A stretch of 64,000 nt of DNA from Pseudomonas fluorescens (GTDB taxonomy: Bacteria > Pseudomonadota > Gammaproteobacteria > Pseudomonadales > Pseudomonadaceae), in the NCBI RefSeq assembly GCF_900636825.1, contig NZ_LR134318.1:434001-498000 (forward strand), given 5' to 3'. The notes beneath the pieces were generated by a model. That model saw only the letters and a program-made list of their open reading frames with translations. It had not been told where the DNA came from and did no database searches. Shown here in pieces: positions 55,423 through 64,000 of the stretch. Numbering within the stretch: the stretch's first letter is position 1; each line of letters starts with the position of its first letter. Made by a program: the position numbers and the translations under genes.

Positions 55423-57390
55423 TTACAGCAGGATGGTCCGGATGTCCGCCAGCAGGCTGCCCAGACGCTGGGTGAAGCGTGCGGCAGCGGCGCCGTTGAT
55501 CACACGGTGATCGTAGGACAGCGACAGCGGCAGCATCAGTTTCGGCTGGAAGGCTTTGCCGTCCCAGACTGGCTGGATGGTTGCCTTGGAAACACCGAGG
55601 ATCGCCACTTCCGGCGCGTTGACGATCGGCGTGAAGCCGGTGCCGCCAATGTGGCCGAGGCTGGAAATAGTGAAGCAGGCGCCTTGCATGTCGTCAGCGG
55701 TGAGCTTCTTGTCGCGGGCTTTGGCGGCCAGCGCAGCCGCCTCAGCCGCAAGCTGCAGAAGGCTTTTCTGGTCGACGTTCTTGATGACCGGTACCAACAG
55801 ACCATCCGGCGTATCGACGGCGAAGCCGATGTTGACGTACTTCTTGCGGATGATCGCTTTGCCGCTTGGCGCCAGCGAACTGTTGAAGTCCGGCAGCTCC
55901 TTGAGCATGTGCGCGCACGACTTGAGCAGCAGCGGCAGGATGGTCAGCTTGACGCCAGCCTTCTCTGCAACGGCTTTCTGCGCTACGCGGAACGCTTCCA
56001 GCTCGGTGATATCAGCCGAGTCGAACTGAGTCACGTGCGGGATGTTCAACCAGCTGCGGTGCAGGCTCGACGCGCCGATCTGCATCAGGCGAGTCATCGG
56101 CACTTCTTCGATTTCGCCGAAACGGCTGAAGTCGACGACCGGAATCGGCGGGATGCCCGCGCCACCGGTTGCGCCCGCTGCAGCGGCCGGTGCTTCCTTG
56201 GCCTTCTGCATCATCGCTTTGACGTAAACCTGCACGTCTTCTTTCAGAATCCGACCGTGCGGGCCGCTGGCGCCGACAGCGTTCAGCTCAACGCCGAATT
56301 CGCGGGCCAGTTGACGCACGGCTGGGCCGGCGTGAACTTTGGCGCCCGGTTTCGCTGGCGTAGCAGCCGGTGCGGAGGCTGGAGCGGCAGCAGGTGCAGG
56401 TGCAGGTGCAGCCGGAGCCGCAGCGGCTGGAGCACTTGGAGCAGCGGCAGCAGCCGGGGCAGCAGCAGGCGCCGCGCCTTTGACTTTCAGCTTGAGAATC
56501 AGGTCGCCGGTACCGACTTCGTCGTCCAGCTTGATCGAAACGCTTTCGACCACGCCAGCGGCAGGCGATGGGATTTCCATGCTCGCCTTGTCGGATTCCA
56601 GAGTGATCAGTGACTGATCGGCTTCAACGGTATCGCCAGCCTTGACCAGCACTTCGATGATCTTGGCTTTGCCAGCCGAGCCGATGTCCGGAACGTGGAT
56701 GTCCTGAACGCTGTCGGCAACCGGTGCTGCTGGCGCGGCTGCCGGAGCAGGCGCAGCGGCAGCGGCCGGGGCAGCAGCCTGAGCCGGAGCGGCTGCAGCA
56801 GGGGCCGCAGCACCCGCCACTTCCAGATCCAGAATCAGATCGCCAGTGCCGACTTCGTCGTTGAGCTTGACGCTGATGGCCTTGACCACGCCAGCGGCAG
56901 GCGACGGGATTTCCATGCTCGCCTTGTCGGATTCCAGGGTGATCAGCGATTGATCAGCTTCGACGGTGTCGCCGACCTTGACTTGGATCTCGATGATCTG
57001 CGCCTTGCCCGACGAGCCGATGTCCGGCACGTGCACTTGCTGCACCGAAGCGGCAGCAGGAGCAGCGGCGGGTGCGGCAGCAGCAGGAGCGGCCGCCGGT
57101 TTTTCTTCAGCCTTTTTAGCCGGTGCAGCAGCCGGAGCAGGGGCCGCTTCAGCGGCGCCCTCGACTTCCAGCTCAAGCAGTTCGTCGCCTTCTTTCAGAC
57201 GGTCGCCCAGCTTCACTTTCAGGCTTTTGATGACGCCGGCTTTCGGGGCCGGCACTTCCATGCTGGCCTTGTCCGATTCCAGGGTCAGGATGCTCTGGTC
57301 GGCTTCGATACGGTCGCCGACCTTCACAAACAGTTCAATTACTTCACCTTCACCGCTGCCGATGTCAGGTACGCGAATGAGTTCGCTCAC
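55423..57390 (-). CDS. aceF: Dihydrolipoamide acetyltransferase (E2) of pyruvate dehydrogenase
   Basis: The product has 655 residues. Three lipoyl domains each carry the lipoylated lysine in ESDKASMEV/IP, joined by long Ala/Pro-rich flexible linkers. A peripheral E1/E3-binding domain (GPAVRQLAREFGVELNAV) follows, then the acetyltransferase core, which ends with SYDHRVINGAAAARF and carries the HxxxxG-type catalytic His. It transfers acetyl groups from E1 to CoA in the 24-mer core. Three lipoyl domains are at the high end for pseudomonads, as in E. coli. It is 11 bases behind aceE. Confidence 0.97.
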   Translation of the reverse strand: MSELIRVPDIGSGEGEVIELFVKVGDRIEADQSILTLESDKASMEVPAPKAGVIKSLKVKLGDRLKEGDELLELEVEGAAEAAPAPAAAPAKKAEEKPAAAPAAAAPAAAPAAASVQQVHVPDIGSSGKAQIIEIQVKVGDTVEADQSLITLESDKASMEIPSPAAGVVKAISVKLNDEVGTGDLILDLEVAGAAAPAAAAPAQAAAPAAAAAPAPAAAPAAPVADSVQDIHVPDIGSAGKAKIIEVLVKAGDTVEADQSLITLESDKASMEIPSPAAGVVESVSIKLDDEVGTGDLILKLKVKGAAPAAAPAAAAAPSAPAAAAPAAPAPAPAAAPASAPAATPAKPGAKVHAGPAVRQLAREFGVELNAVGASGPHGRILKEDVQVYVKAMMQKAKEAPAAAAGATGGAGIPPIPVVDFSRFGEIEEVPMTRLMQIGASSLHRSWLNIPHVTQFDSADITELEAFRVAQKAVAEKAGVKLTILPLLLKSCAHMLKELPDFNSSLAPSGKAIIRKKYVNIGFAVDTPDGLLVPVIKNVDQKSLLQLAAEAAALAAKARDKKLTADDMQGACFTISSLGHIGGTGFTPIVNAPEVAILGVSKATIQPVWDGKAFQPKLMLPLSLSYDHRVINGAAAARFTQRLGSLLADIRTILL

Positions 57391-57401
57391 AAAATGTCTC
57401 C

Positions 57402-60047
57402 TCAGCAGTCCAGTGGGTTGCGTTTTTCCGGGTCGATGCCGAACTTGGTGATGGCTTCAGCCACAACCTTAGGTTCGATATCACCACGGTCAGCCAGTGC
57501 TTCCAGGGCTGCCAACACCACGAAATGACGGTCGACTTCGAAGAAATGACGCAGTTTCTTGCGGCTGTCGCTGCGGCCGAAACCGTCGGTGCCGAGGACT
57601 TTGAATTCCTTGGACGGTACCCACTGACGGATCTGCTCGGCGAACAGCTTCATGTAGTCGGTAGAAGCAATCACCGGACCTTTACGGCCGTTCAGGCACT
57701 CTTCGACGTAGCTCAGCTGAGGCTTCTGGCCCGGCTTCAGACGGTTGCTGCGCTCTACAGCCAGACCATCGCGACGCAGTTCGTTGAAGCTGGTAACGCT
57801 CCACACGTCAGCGCCAACGTTGAACTCTTCACGCAGGATCTTCGCCGCTTCACGCACTTCACGCAGGATGGTGCCGGAGCCCATCAGCTGAACGTGGTGC
57901 GCCGCATCGCGGGTGTCTTCTTCGAGCAGGTACATGCCTTTCTTGATGCCTTCTTCGGCACCGGCCGGCATGGCTGGCTGCTGGTACGACTCGTTCATCA
58001 CGGTGATGTAATAGAAGATGTCCTGTTGCTCTTCGGTCATCTTCTTCATGCCGTCCTGAATGATCACCGCCAGCTCGTAGCCGTAGGTCGGATCGTAGGT
58101 ACGGCAGTTCGGGATGGTCGCGGCCAGCAAGTGGCTGTGACCGTCTTCGTGCTGCAGACCTTCACCGTTCAGGGTGGTACGGCCGGCGGTGCCGCCGATC
58201 AGGAAGCCACGGGTACGGCTGTCGCCGGCAGCCCAGGCCAGGTCGCCAATACGCTGGAAGCCGAACATCGAATAGAAGATGTAGAACGGCAGCATTGGCT
58301 GGTTGTGGCTGGAGTACGAAGTACCGGCAGCGATGAAGGAACTCATGGCGCCCGCTTCGTTGATGCCTTCTTCAAGGATCTGACCTTTCTGGTCTTCCTT
58401 GTAGAACATCACCTGGTCTTTATCGACTGGCTCGTAAAGCTGGCCGACGGACGAGTAGATGCCCAACTGACGGAACATGCCTTCCATACCGAAGGTACGG
58501 GCTTCGTCCGGGATGATCGGAACGATGCGCGGGCCGATTTCCTTGTCCTTGACCAGTTGCGCGAGGATCCGCACGAACGCCATGGTGGTGGAAATTTCAC
58601 GATCACCCGAGCCATCGAGAATGGCCTTGAGGGTGTCAAGATCCGGAGTCGGCACGCTGAAGCTCTGCGCGCGGCGCTGTGGCACGAAACCGCCCAGTGC
58701 AGCACGACGCTCGGCGAGGTAGCGGCCTTCGGCGCTGTTCGGCTCTGGCTTGAAGAACGGCAGGTTCTCCAGCTCTTCGTCTTTGACCGGGATATCGAAG
58801 CGGTCGCGGAACAACTTCAGGCTGTCGACGTCGACTTTCTTGGTGTTGTGCGCAGTGTTTTTCGCTTCGCCGGCACCGGTGCCATAACCCTTGATGGTCT
58901 TGGCAAGGATGACGGTCGGTTGTTCTTTGTGGTTGACCGCTTCGTGGTACGCCGCGTAGACCTTGTACGGGTCATGGCCGCCACGGTTGAGCTTCCAGAT
59001 CTCGTCGTCGGACAAGTCTGCAACCATCGCTTTGAGTTCAGGCGTGTTGAAGAAGTGCTCACGCACGAACGCGCCGTCTTTGGCTTTGTAGTTCTGGTAC
59101 TCGCCGTCGATGACTTCGTCCATGCGACGCTGCAGGATGCCGTCGACGTCCTTGGCCAGCAGAGGGTCCCAGAAACGGCCCCAGATGACTTTGGTCACGT
59201 TCCACTGTGCACCGCGGAACACGCCTTCGAGTTCCTGGATGATTTTGCCGTTGCCGCGAACCGGGCCGTCGAGGCGCTGCAGGTTGCAGTTGATGACGAA
59301 GATCAGGTTGTCCAGCTTCTCGCGGCCGGCCAGGGAGATCGCGCCCAGGGATTCCGGCTCGTCGCACTCGCCGTCACCCAGGAAGCACCAGACTTTCTGT
59401 TTGCCCGGCTGGATGAAACCGCGGTGTTCCAGGTACTTCATGAAGCGCGCCTGGTAGATCGCCTGGATCGGACCCAGACCCATCGATACGGTCGGGAACT
59501 GCCAGAAATCTGGCATCAGCCAAGGGTGCGGATAGGACGACAGGCCTTGACCATCGACTTCCTGACGGAAGTTGTTCATCTGGTCTTCGGTGATGCGGCC
59601 TTCCATGAATGCGCGGGCGTAAACGCCTGGCGAGGTGTGGCCCTGGAAATAGATCAGGTCGCCGCCGTGTTCGTCGGTCGGGGCCTGGAAGAAATAGTTG
59701 AAGCCGATGTCATACAGGGTCGCACTGGAAGCGAAGCTGGAGATGTGACCACCCAGGTCCGAATCTCGCAGGTTCGTACGCATTACCATGGCCATCGCGT
59801 TCCAGCGTACCAGCGAGCGAATGCGGCGTTCCATGAACAGGTCGCCAGGCATGCGTGCTTCGTGGGTAACGGGGATCGTGTTGCGGTAAGGCGTGGTGAT
59901 GGCGTAAGGGAGCTGCGAACCGCTGCGGGTTGCGAGTTCACCCATACGGGTCATCAGATAGTGAGCACGGTCTTCGCCTTCTTTGTCGAGAACCGATTCC
60001 AGGGCGTCCAGCCATTCCTGGGTTTCGACGGGATCGAGGTCTTGCAT
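57402..60047 (-). CDS. aceE: Pyruvate dehydrogenase E1 component
   Basis: The 881-residue homodimeric thiamine-diphosphate enzyme has the cofactor motif FLGDGECDEPESLGAIS and later NCNLQRLDGPVRGNGKII, and EGLQHEDGHSHLLAATIPN in the pyrimidine domain. It decarboxylates pyruvate and passes the acetyl group to AceF. The ATG at 60047 is preceded by GGAGCAAGCC. It is the first gene of aceEF; two HexR-like boxes lie 110-180 bases upstream. Confidence 0.97.
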   Translation of the reverse strand: MQDLDPVETQEWLDALESVLDKEGEDRAHYLMTRMGELATRSGSQLPYAITTPYRNTIPVTHEARMPGDLFMERRIRSLVRWNAMAMVMRTNLRDSDLGGHISSFASSATLYDIGFNYFFQAPTDEHGGDLIYFQGHTSPGVYARAFMEGRITEDQMNNFRQEVDGQGLSSYPHPWLMPDFWQFPTVSMGLGPIQAIYQARFMKYLEHRGFIQPGKQKVWCFLGDGECDEPESLGAISLAGREKLDNLIFVINCNLQRLDGPVRGNGKIIQELEGVFRGAQWNVTKVIWGRFWDPLLAKDVDGILQRRMDEVIDGEYQNYKAKDGAFVREHFFNTPELKAMVADLSDDEIWKLNRGGHDPYKVYAAYHEAVNHKEQPTVILAKTIKGYGTGAGEAKNTAHNTKKVDVDSLKLFRDRFDIPVKDEELENLPFFKPEPNSAEGRYLAERRAALGGFVPQRRAQSFSVPTPDLDTLKAILDGSGDREISTTMAFVRILAQLVKDKEIGPRIVPIIPDEARTFGMEGMFRQLGIYSSVGQLYEPVDKDQVMFYKEDQKGQILEEGINEAGAMSSFIAAGTSYSSHNQPMLPFYIFYSMFGFQRIGDLAWAAGDSRTRGFLIGGTAGRTTLNGEGLQHEDGHSHLLAATIPNCRTYDPTYGYELAVIIQDGMKKMTEEQQDIFYYITVMNESYQQPAMPAGAEEGIKKGMYLLEEDTRDAAHHVQLMGSGTILREVREAAKILREEFNVGADVWSVTSFNELRRDGLAVERSNRLKPGQKPQLSYVEECLNGRKGPVIASTDYMKLFAEQIRQWVPSKEFKVLGTDGFGRSDSRKKLRHFFEVDRHFVVLAALEALADRGDIEPKVVAEAITKFGIDPEKRNPLDC

Positions 60048-60158
60048 GGCTTGCTCCAGGGCGGAAAGGCTTCCAGAATCGGTTGCCTGAGTTTGCGACT
60101 GGCCTTGTGGGCAGACGATTTAAAATTCTTGGATTGCCGACAGGTTGTTCCGGCGGCG

Positions 60159-60225
60159 TGTAGTTTTACTACAAATCTTCCGGCATTTCAGCCTTTCGAA
60201 TGTATAGACGAGTAGTAAAACTACA
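60159..60225. promoter_or_regulatory. Two HexR-like boxes upstream of aceE
   Basis: TGTAGTTTTACTACA (60159-60173) fits the HexR consensus TGTARTWWWAYTACA at every position. AGTAGTAAAACTACA (60211-60225) fits at 14 of 15. They are inverted copies with centres 52 bases apart, about five helical turns. HexR represses glucose-catabolic genes until it binds KDPG. Linking it to aceEF here is inference. The remainder of 60048-60431 holds the aceE and glnE promoters and no gene. Confidence 0.68.
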
Positions 60226-60431
60226 GATGAAAGGCTTGTGGCCTCCGACTGCGTTGTGAGAATAATCGTTAAGGCGGGTCGATTTCCATCCGAATAAGGT
60301 GAAAGTTTGATGCTGGATGCCAAAGAAGAAGAGATTTCAGCTATTTCTAACTTTTGTTCGACAGTCCTTCACGTAGCGGGTTTTCATCATTCACTACAAG
60401 TGGCCCTTTACACGCCGATCAAGGATAGACC

Positions 60432-63371
60432 ATGACCCTGCCCGTGCTTGCCGAACTGCCCGCCATTCTCCTGCCGTTGGTCAGCCGATCGGAGCAGTCG
60501 TTCCGTACGGCCGTCGCCGAGCTGGAAGACGATCACGGCCTCTCGACCTGGACGCCGGAGCGTTGGGCGCAGTTCGCCCGCGTCACCGCCGCCAGCGAGT
60601 TTGTCATTGAACAGAGCGTTCGTGACCCTTTGATGTTGCTGTCGCTGGTGCAGTCAGGCGAACTCGACCGGGCCTTCGCGCCGGGCGAGCTGTGCGCGCA
60701 GATCGCCGCCGCGGTCGACGCCGCGCAGACCGAGGAAGAGCTGGGTCGCGCCCTGCGTCGCCAGCGCGCCCGCCATCAGGTGCGAATCATCTGGCGTGAC
60801 CTGACCCGCCAGGCCGATCTGGTACAAACCTGCCGCGATCTCTCGGACATGGCCGACGCCAGCATCGACCAGGCGTATCAATGGCTGTACCGCCGCCATT
60901 GCGAACAATTCGGTACGCCGACCGGTCGCCGCAGTGCCCTGCCGCAGCAAATGGTCATTCTCGGCATGGGCAAGCTCGGCGCGGTCGAATTGAACCTGTC
61001 TTCGGACATCGATCTGATCTTCGCCTACCCCGAGGGCGGCGAAACGGTGGGCGTGAAGCGCTCGCTGGATAATCAGGAATTCTTCATCCGTCTCGGCCAG
61101 CGTCTGATCAAGTCGCTCGATCCGATGACCGTCGATGGTTTCGTGTTTCGCGTCGACATGCGCCTGCGCCCCTACGGTTCGTCCGGCGCGCTGGTGCTCA
61201 GCTTCAATGCGCTGGAGCAGTATTACCAGGATCAGGGCCGCGACTGGGAACGCTACGCGATGATCAAGGCGCGGGTGGTGGCCGGCGATCAGGTGGCCGG
61301 CGCGCAGTTGCTCGACATGCTGCGCCCGTTCGTTTATCGGCGTTATCTGGACTTCTCTGCCATCGAAGCGCTGCGCACCATGAAGCAGTTGATTCAGCAG
61401 GAAGTGCGGCGCAAGGGCATGGCCGACAACATCAAGCTCGGCTCGGGCGGCATCCGTGAAGTCGAATTTATCGCCCAGGCCTTTCAATTGATCCACGGGG
61501 GCCGCGACCTGAGCTTGCAGCAGCGTCCTCTATTAAAGGTCTTGAGCACACTGGAAGGGCAGGGTTATCTGCCGCCGGCGGTGATCAGCGAGTTGCGCGA
61601 GGGCTACGAATTTCTGCGATACACGGAACACGCGATTCAGGCGATTGCCGACCGCCAGACGCAGATGTTGCCGGACGGCGCACAGGATCAGGCGCGCATC
61701 GCCTTCATGCTCGGCTTTTCCGATTGGGCGACGTTCCACGAAAAGCTGATGTTCTGGCGCGGCCGCGTCGCTTGGCATTTTGCCCAGGTGATCGCTGACC
61801 CTGACGAAGAAGAGGGCGCCGAAAGCGAAGTAGTGGTGGGTGGCGAGTGGCTGCCGCTGTGGGAAGAAGCGCAGGATGAAGAGGCGGCCTGCCGGCAGTT
61901 GCAAGAGGGTGGTTTTGCCGATGCGAGCAAGGCCCTGAAGGCGCTGGCGGGATTGCGCGGCAGCCCGCAATTGCGCGCAATGCAGCGGCTCGGGCGTGAG
62001 CGTCTTGATGCCTTTATTCCACGCCTGTTGGCGCAGGCGGTTGAGCATGCCAATCCGGATCTGGTGCTGGAAAGGGTGTTGCCGCTGGTTGAAGCTGTCG
62101 CGCGACGTTCGGCTTATCTCGTCCTGCTGACGGAAAACCCCAGCGCCCTGCGCCGCTTGCTGACGCTGTGCGCGGCGAGCCCGTGGATCGCTGAGCAGAT
62201 CACCCGTTTCCCTTTGCTGCTGGATGAATTGCTTAACGAAGGGCGTTTGTTCAAGCCACCGCTGGCGCCGGAGCTGGCCGCCGAGCTGCGCGAGCGTTTA
62301 ACGCGGATCCCCGAGGACGATCTCGAGCAACAAATGGAGGCCCTGCGCCATTTCAAACTGGCGCACCGTTTACGCGTCGCCGCCTCGGAGATCGCCGGCA
62401 GCCTGCCGTTGATGAAAGTCAGCGATTACCTGACCTGGCTGGCCGAGGCGATTCTCGAGCAAGTACTCGCGCTGGCCTGGCGCCAGACCGTGGCCAAACA
62501 CGGTACGCCGCTACGCACCGACGGCACCTTGTGCGATCCCGGCTTCATCATTGTCGGTTACGGGAAAGTCGGCGGTCTGGAACTCGGGCATGGTTCGGAC
62601 CTGGATCTGGTGTTTATCCACGACGGCGATCCCCAGGCGGAAACCGATGGGGCGAAACCAATTGATGGCGCGCAGTTCTTCACCCGTCTGGGGCAGCGGA
62701 TCATTCACTTGCTGACGGCGCAGACCAACTCGGGCCAGTTGTACGAGGTGGACATGCGTCTGCGGCCGTCCGGTGCTTCGGGGCTGCTGGTCAGTTCGCT
62801 CGGCGCCTTCGCCCGCTATCAGGAAAATGAAGCCTGGACGTGGGAGCATCAGGCACTGGTGCGCGCCCGCGTGCTGGTGGGCAGTCAGGATGTTGGTCAG
62901 GCGTTCGAGAAAGTACGCGCGCAGGTGCTGGGCAAAGCTCGCGATCTGACGAAGTTGCAACAGGAAGTGAGCGAGATGCGCGCGAAGATGCGCGACAACC
63001 TTGGCACCAAGAGCACTGCGGCCGGTATGGCAGCAAATGCTTTCGACGCCGCGTCGCCGTTCGACCTCAAGCAGGACGCCGGAGGTATCGTCGATATTGA
63101 ATTTATGGTGCAATACGCGGCCCTGGCGTGGTCGCAAAGTCACCCGCCACTGCTGCGCTGGACCGATAACATCCGCATTCTGGAAGAGCTGGAACACGAA
63201 GGGCTGATGCCTGCCGAAGACGCCAGCCTGTTGCGCGAGGCCTACAAAGCCTACCGCTCCGCCGCTCACCGGCAGGCCTTGCAAAAGGATCCCGGTGTCA
63301 TATCGGGCGACCAGTTTGCCGAAGAACGCCGGCAGGTGTTGCGGATCTGGAAAGAGATGGGGCTAAGCTGA
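60432..63371 (+). CDS. glnE: Bifunctional glutamine synthetase adenylyltransferase/deadenylase
   Basis: The product has 979 residues in two nucleotidyltransferase halves. The N-terminal deadenylase domain has ILGMGKLGAVELNLSSDIDL and the C-terminal adenylyltransferase has VGYGKVGGLELGHGSDLDLV; each keeps the metal-binding aspartates. It attaches AMP to, or removes it from, glutamine synthetase in response to PII and glutamine. AAGGA precedes the ATG by 7 bases. It is divergent from aceE and followed by waaF. Confidence 0.97.
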   Translation: MTLPVLAELPAILLPLVSRSEQSFRTAVAELEDDHGLSTWTPERWAQFARVTAASEFVIEQSVRDPLMLLSLVQSGELDRAFAPGELCAQIAAAVDAAQTEEELGRALRRQRARHQVRIIWRDLTRQADLVQTCRDLSDMADASIDQAYQWLYRRHCEQFGTPTGRRSALPQQMVILGMGKLGAVELNLSSDIDLIFAYPEGGETVGVKRSLDNQEFFIRLGQRLIKSLDPMTVDGFVFRVDMRLRPYGSSGALVLSFNALEQYYQDQGRDWERYAMIKARVVAGDQVAGAQLLDMLRPFVYRRYLDFSAIEALRTMKQLIQQEVRRKGMADNIKLGSGGIREVEFIAQAFQLIHGGRDLSLQQRPLLKVLSTLEGQGYLPPAVISELREGYEFLRYTEHAIQAIADRQTQMLPDGAQDQARIAFMLGFSDWATFHEKLMFWRGRVAWHFAQVIADPDEEEGAESEVVVGGEWLPLWEEAQDEEAACRQLQEGGFADASKALKALAGLRGSPQLRAMQRLGRERLDAFIPRLLAQAVEHANPDLVLERVLPLVEAVARRSAYLVLLTENPSALRRLLTLCAASPWIAEQITRFPLLLDELLNEGRLFKPPLAPELAAELRERLTRIPEDDLEQQMEALRHFKLAHRLRVAASEIAGSLPLMKVSDYLTWLAEAILEQVLALAWRQTVAKHGTPLRTDGTLCDPGFIIVGYGKVGGLELGHGSDLDLVFIHDGDPQAETDGAKPIDGAQFFTRLGQRIIHLLTAQTNSGQLYEVDMRLRPSGASGLLVSSLGAFARYQENEAWTWEHQALVRARVLVGSQDVGQAFEKVRAQVLGKARDLTKLQQEVSEMRAKMRDNLGTKSTAAGMAANAFDAASPFDLKQDAGGIVDIEFMVQYAALAWSQSHPPLLRWTDNIRILEELEHEGLMPAEDASLLREAYKAYRSAAHRQALQKDPGVISGDQFAEERRQVLRIWKEMGLS

Positions 63372-63450
63372 TACACGGACTTGTGGGTAATGCAAAACCC
63401 TGTAGGAGTGAGCCTGCCGTGTTCAAGGTTTTGCGGCAAAACGAATAACC

Positions 63451-63542
63451 CTGTGGGAGCTGGCTTGCCAGCGATAGCGGAGTATCAGACGACAATAATG
63501 TTGAATGTGAAGACCCCATCGCGAGCAGGCTCGCTCCCACAG
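63451..63542. repeat. REP pair with two different arm types
   Basis: The left arm reads GTGGGAGCTGGCTTGCCAGC and the right arm, complemented, GTGGGAGCGAGCCTGCTCGC. They share both ends but differ in the middle. A further single REP fragment (TGTAGGAGTGAGCCTG) lies near 63400. Together they fill most of the 245-base glnE-waaF gap. Confidence 0.85.
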
Positions 63543-63574
63543 TAGATCTACAGTGTTTGTAGAATTCTCGAGGC

Positions 63575-63607
63575 GGGGAGGCGTAAATGCCTCCCCGGTT
63601 CGTTTTT
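63575..63607 (+). terminator. Hairpin ahead of waaF
   Basis: A perfect GGGGAGGC/GCCTCCCC stem with a 6-base loop is followed by a short T-run (CGTTTTT), 10 bases before the waaF ATG. It looks like a terminator for transcription arriving from glnE, or it could attenuate waaF. Confidence 0.65.
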
Positions 63608-63616
63608 GGAAACCAC

Positions 63617-64000
63617 ATGAATATTCTGATCGTTGGGCCCAGTTGGGTCGGTGACATGGTGATGGCGCAGACACTGTTTCAGTGTCTCAAACAGCGCCAC
63701 CCGCAATGCGAAATCGACGTGCTGGCCCCCGAGTGGAGCCGGCCGATCCTTGAGCGCATGCCCGAAGTGCGCAAGGCCTTGAGCTTCCCGCTCGGCCATG
63801 GCGCGCTGGAGTTGGCAACGCGCCGGCGCATCGGCAAATCCCTGCGCGGTCAGTACGATCAGGCGATCCTGCTGCCCAACTCGCTGAAGTCGGCGCTGGT
63901 GCCGTTTTTCGCCGGCATTCCGAAACGCACCGGTTGGCGCGGCGAATTCCGCTACGGCCTGCTCAACGATGTGCGCACCCTCGATAAAGAACGCTATCCG
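63617..64000 (+). CDS. waaF: ADP-heptose:LPS heptosyltransferase II, N-terminal part
   Basis: The gene runs off the window after 128 codons; the complete family is about 345 residues. MNILIVGPSWVGDMVMAQTL is the diagnostic WaaF N terminus, with VLAPEWSRPILERMPEV and AILLPNSLKSALVPFFAGI following. It adds the second heptose to the LPS inner core at the cytoplasmic face of the inner membrane. It probably starts the LPS core cluster (waaF, waaC, waaG) known downstream in pseudomonads. Confidence 0.96.
   Translation, partial: MNILIVGPSWVGDMVMAQTLFQCLKQRHPQCEIDVLAPEWSRPILERMPEVRKALSFPLGHGALELATRRRIGKSLRGQYDQAILLPNSLKSALVPFFAGIPKRTGWRGEFRYGLLNDVRTLDKERYP

Noticed and set aside
57525-60215. Plus-strand open frame of about 900 codons opposite aceE
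   Set aside because: It is the mirror of a conserved core gene, with no ribosome site and no recognisable fold.

Overview
The window looks like a chromosomal segment of a fluorescent Pseudomonas (P. fluorescens group). It is GC-rich and carries many REP-type inverted repeats of the kinds typical of these genomes. The core order gltD-hemE, then trxC/selO/mscK/nhaP2, an acyl-CoA dehydrogenase, msrA-dipA, aceF-aceE, glnE and waaF resembles, from memory, the P. aeruginosa PA5035-PA5012 region. Species identity is inferred from gene content and synteny; nothing was searched.

Layout. 1-4640: end of gltD, hemE, and a divergent MFS exporter/LysR pair (ynfM/ynfL-like). 4852-23440: one uninterrupted minus-strand array of about 21 tightly overlapping genes that forms a complete aryl polyene (APE) pigment cluster. 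It has a KS/chain-length-factor pair, a second KS, two ACPs, a ketoreductase, two dehydratase domains, an acyl-ACP ligase, an ammonia-lyase for the aryl head group, a thioesterase, lipid-type acyltransferases, a glycosyltransferase, and LolA-like/RND/lipoprotein export proteins. Less standard members are a flavin-dependent halogenase-like protein, a methyltransferase and a CPA2 antiporter-like membrane protein. 23809-26033: an orphan ParA ATPase, thioredoxin 2 and a HigBA toxin-antitoxin module with a clear palindromic operator. 26041-32683: SelO, an MscK-type mechanosensitive channel and an NhaP2-type antiporter, all on the minus strand. 32925-37394: two chemoreceptors flanking a small two-gene unit that encodes a coiled-coil protein and a ZapA-like protein. 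37624-45534: an acyl-CoA dehydrogenase, then divergent putA and putP with six GTTGCA-type sites between them. 45885-48603: an orphan T6SS vgrG with its DUF4123 adaptor and no recognisable effector. 48957-55140: rlmJ, msrA, dipA (c-di-GMP phosphodiesterase) and a PhoD-like phosphatase. 55423-64000: aceF and aceE (pyruvate dehydrogenase) with two HexR-like boxes upstream, glnE, and the start of waaF.

How the parts fit together. The APE operon encodes a route from an aromatic amino acid, through a (hydroxy)cinnamate starter loaded on ACP and iterative elongation to a conjugated polyene, to transfer onto a lipid and export to the outer membrane. The put divergon couples proline uptake to oxidation under PutA autoregulation. 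aceEF is probably tied to central-carbon sensing through HexR. No rRNA, tRNA, CRISPR array, prophage or transposase gene was seen. REP-type repeat pairs lie in at least 14 intergenic positions.
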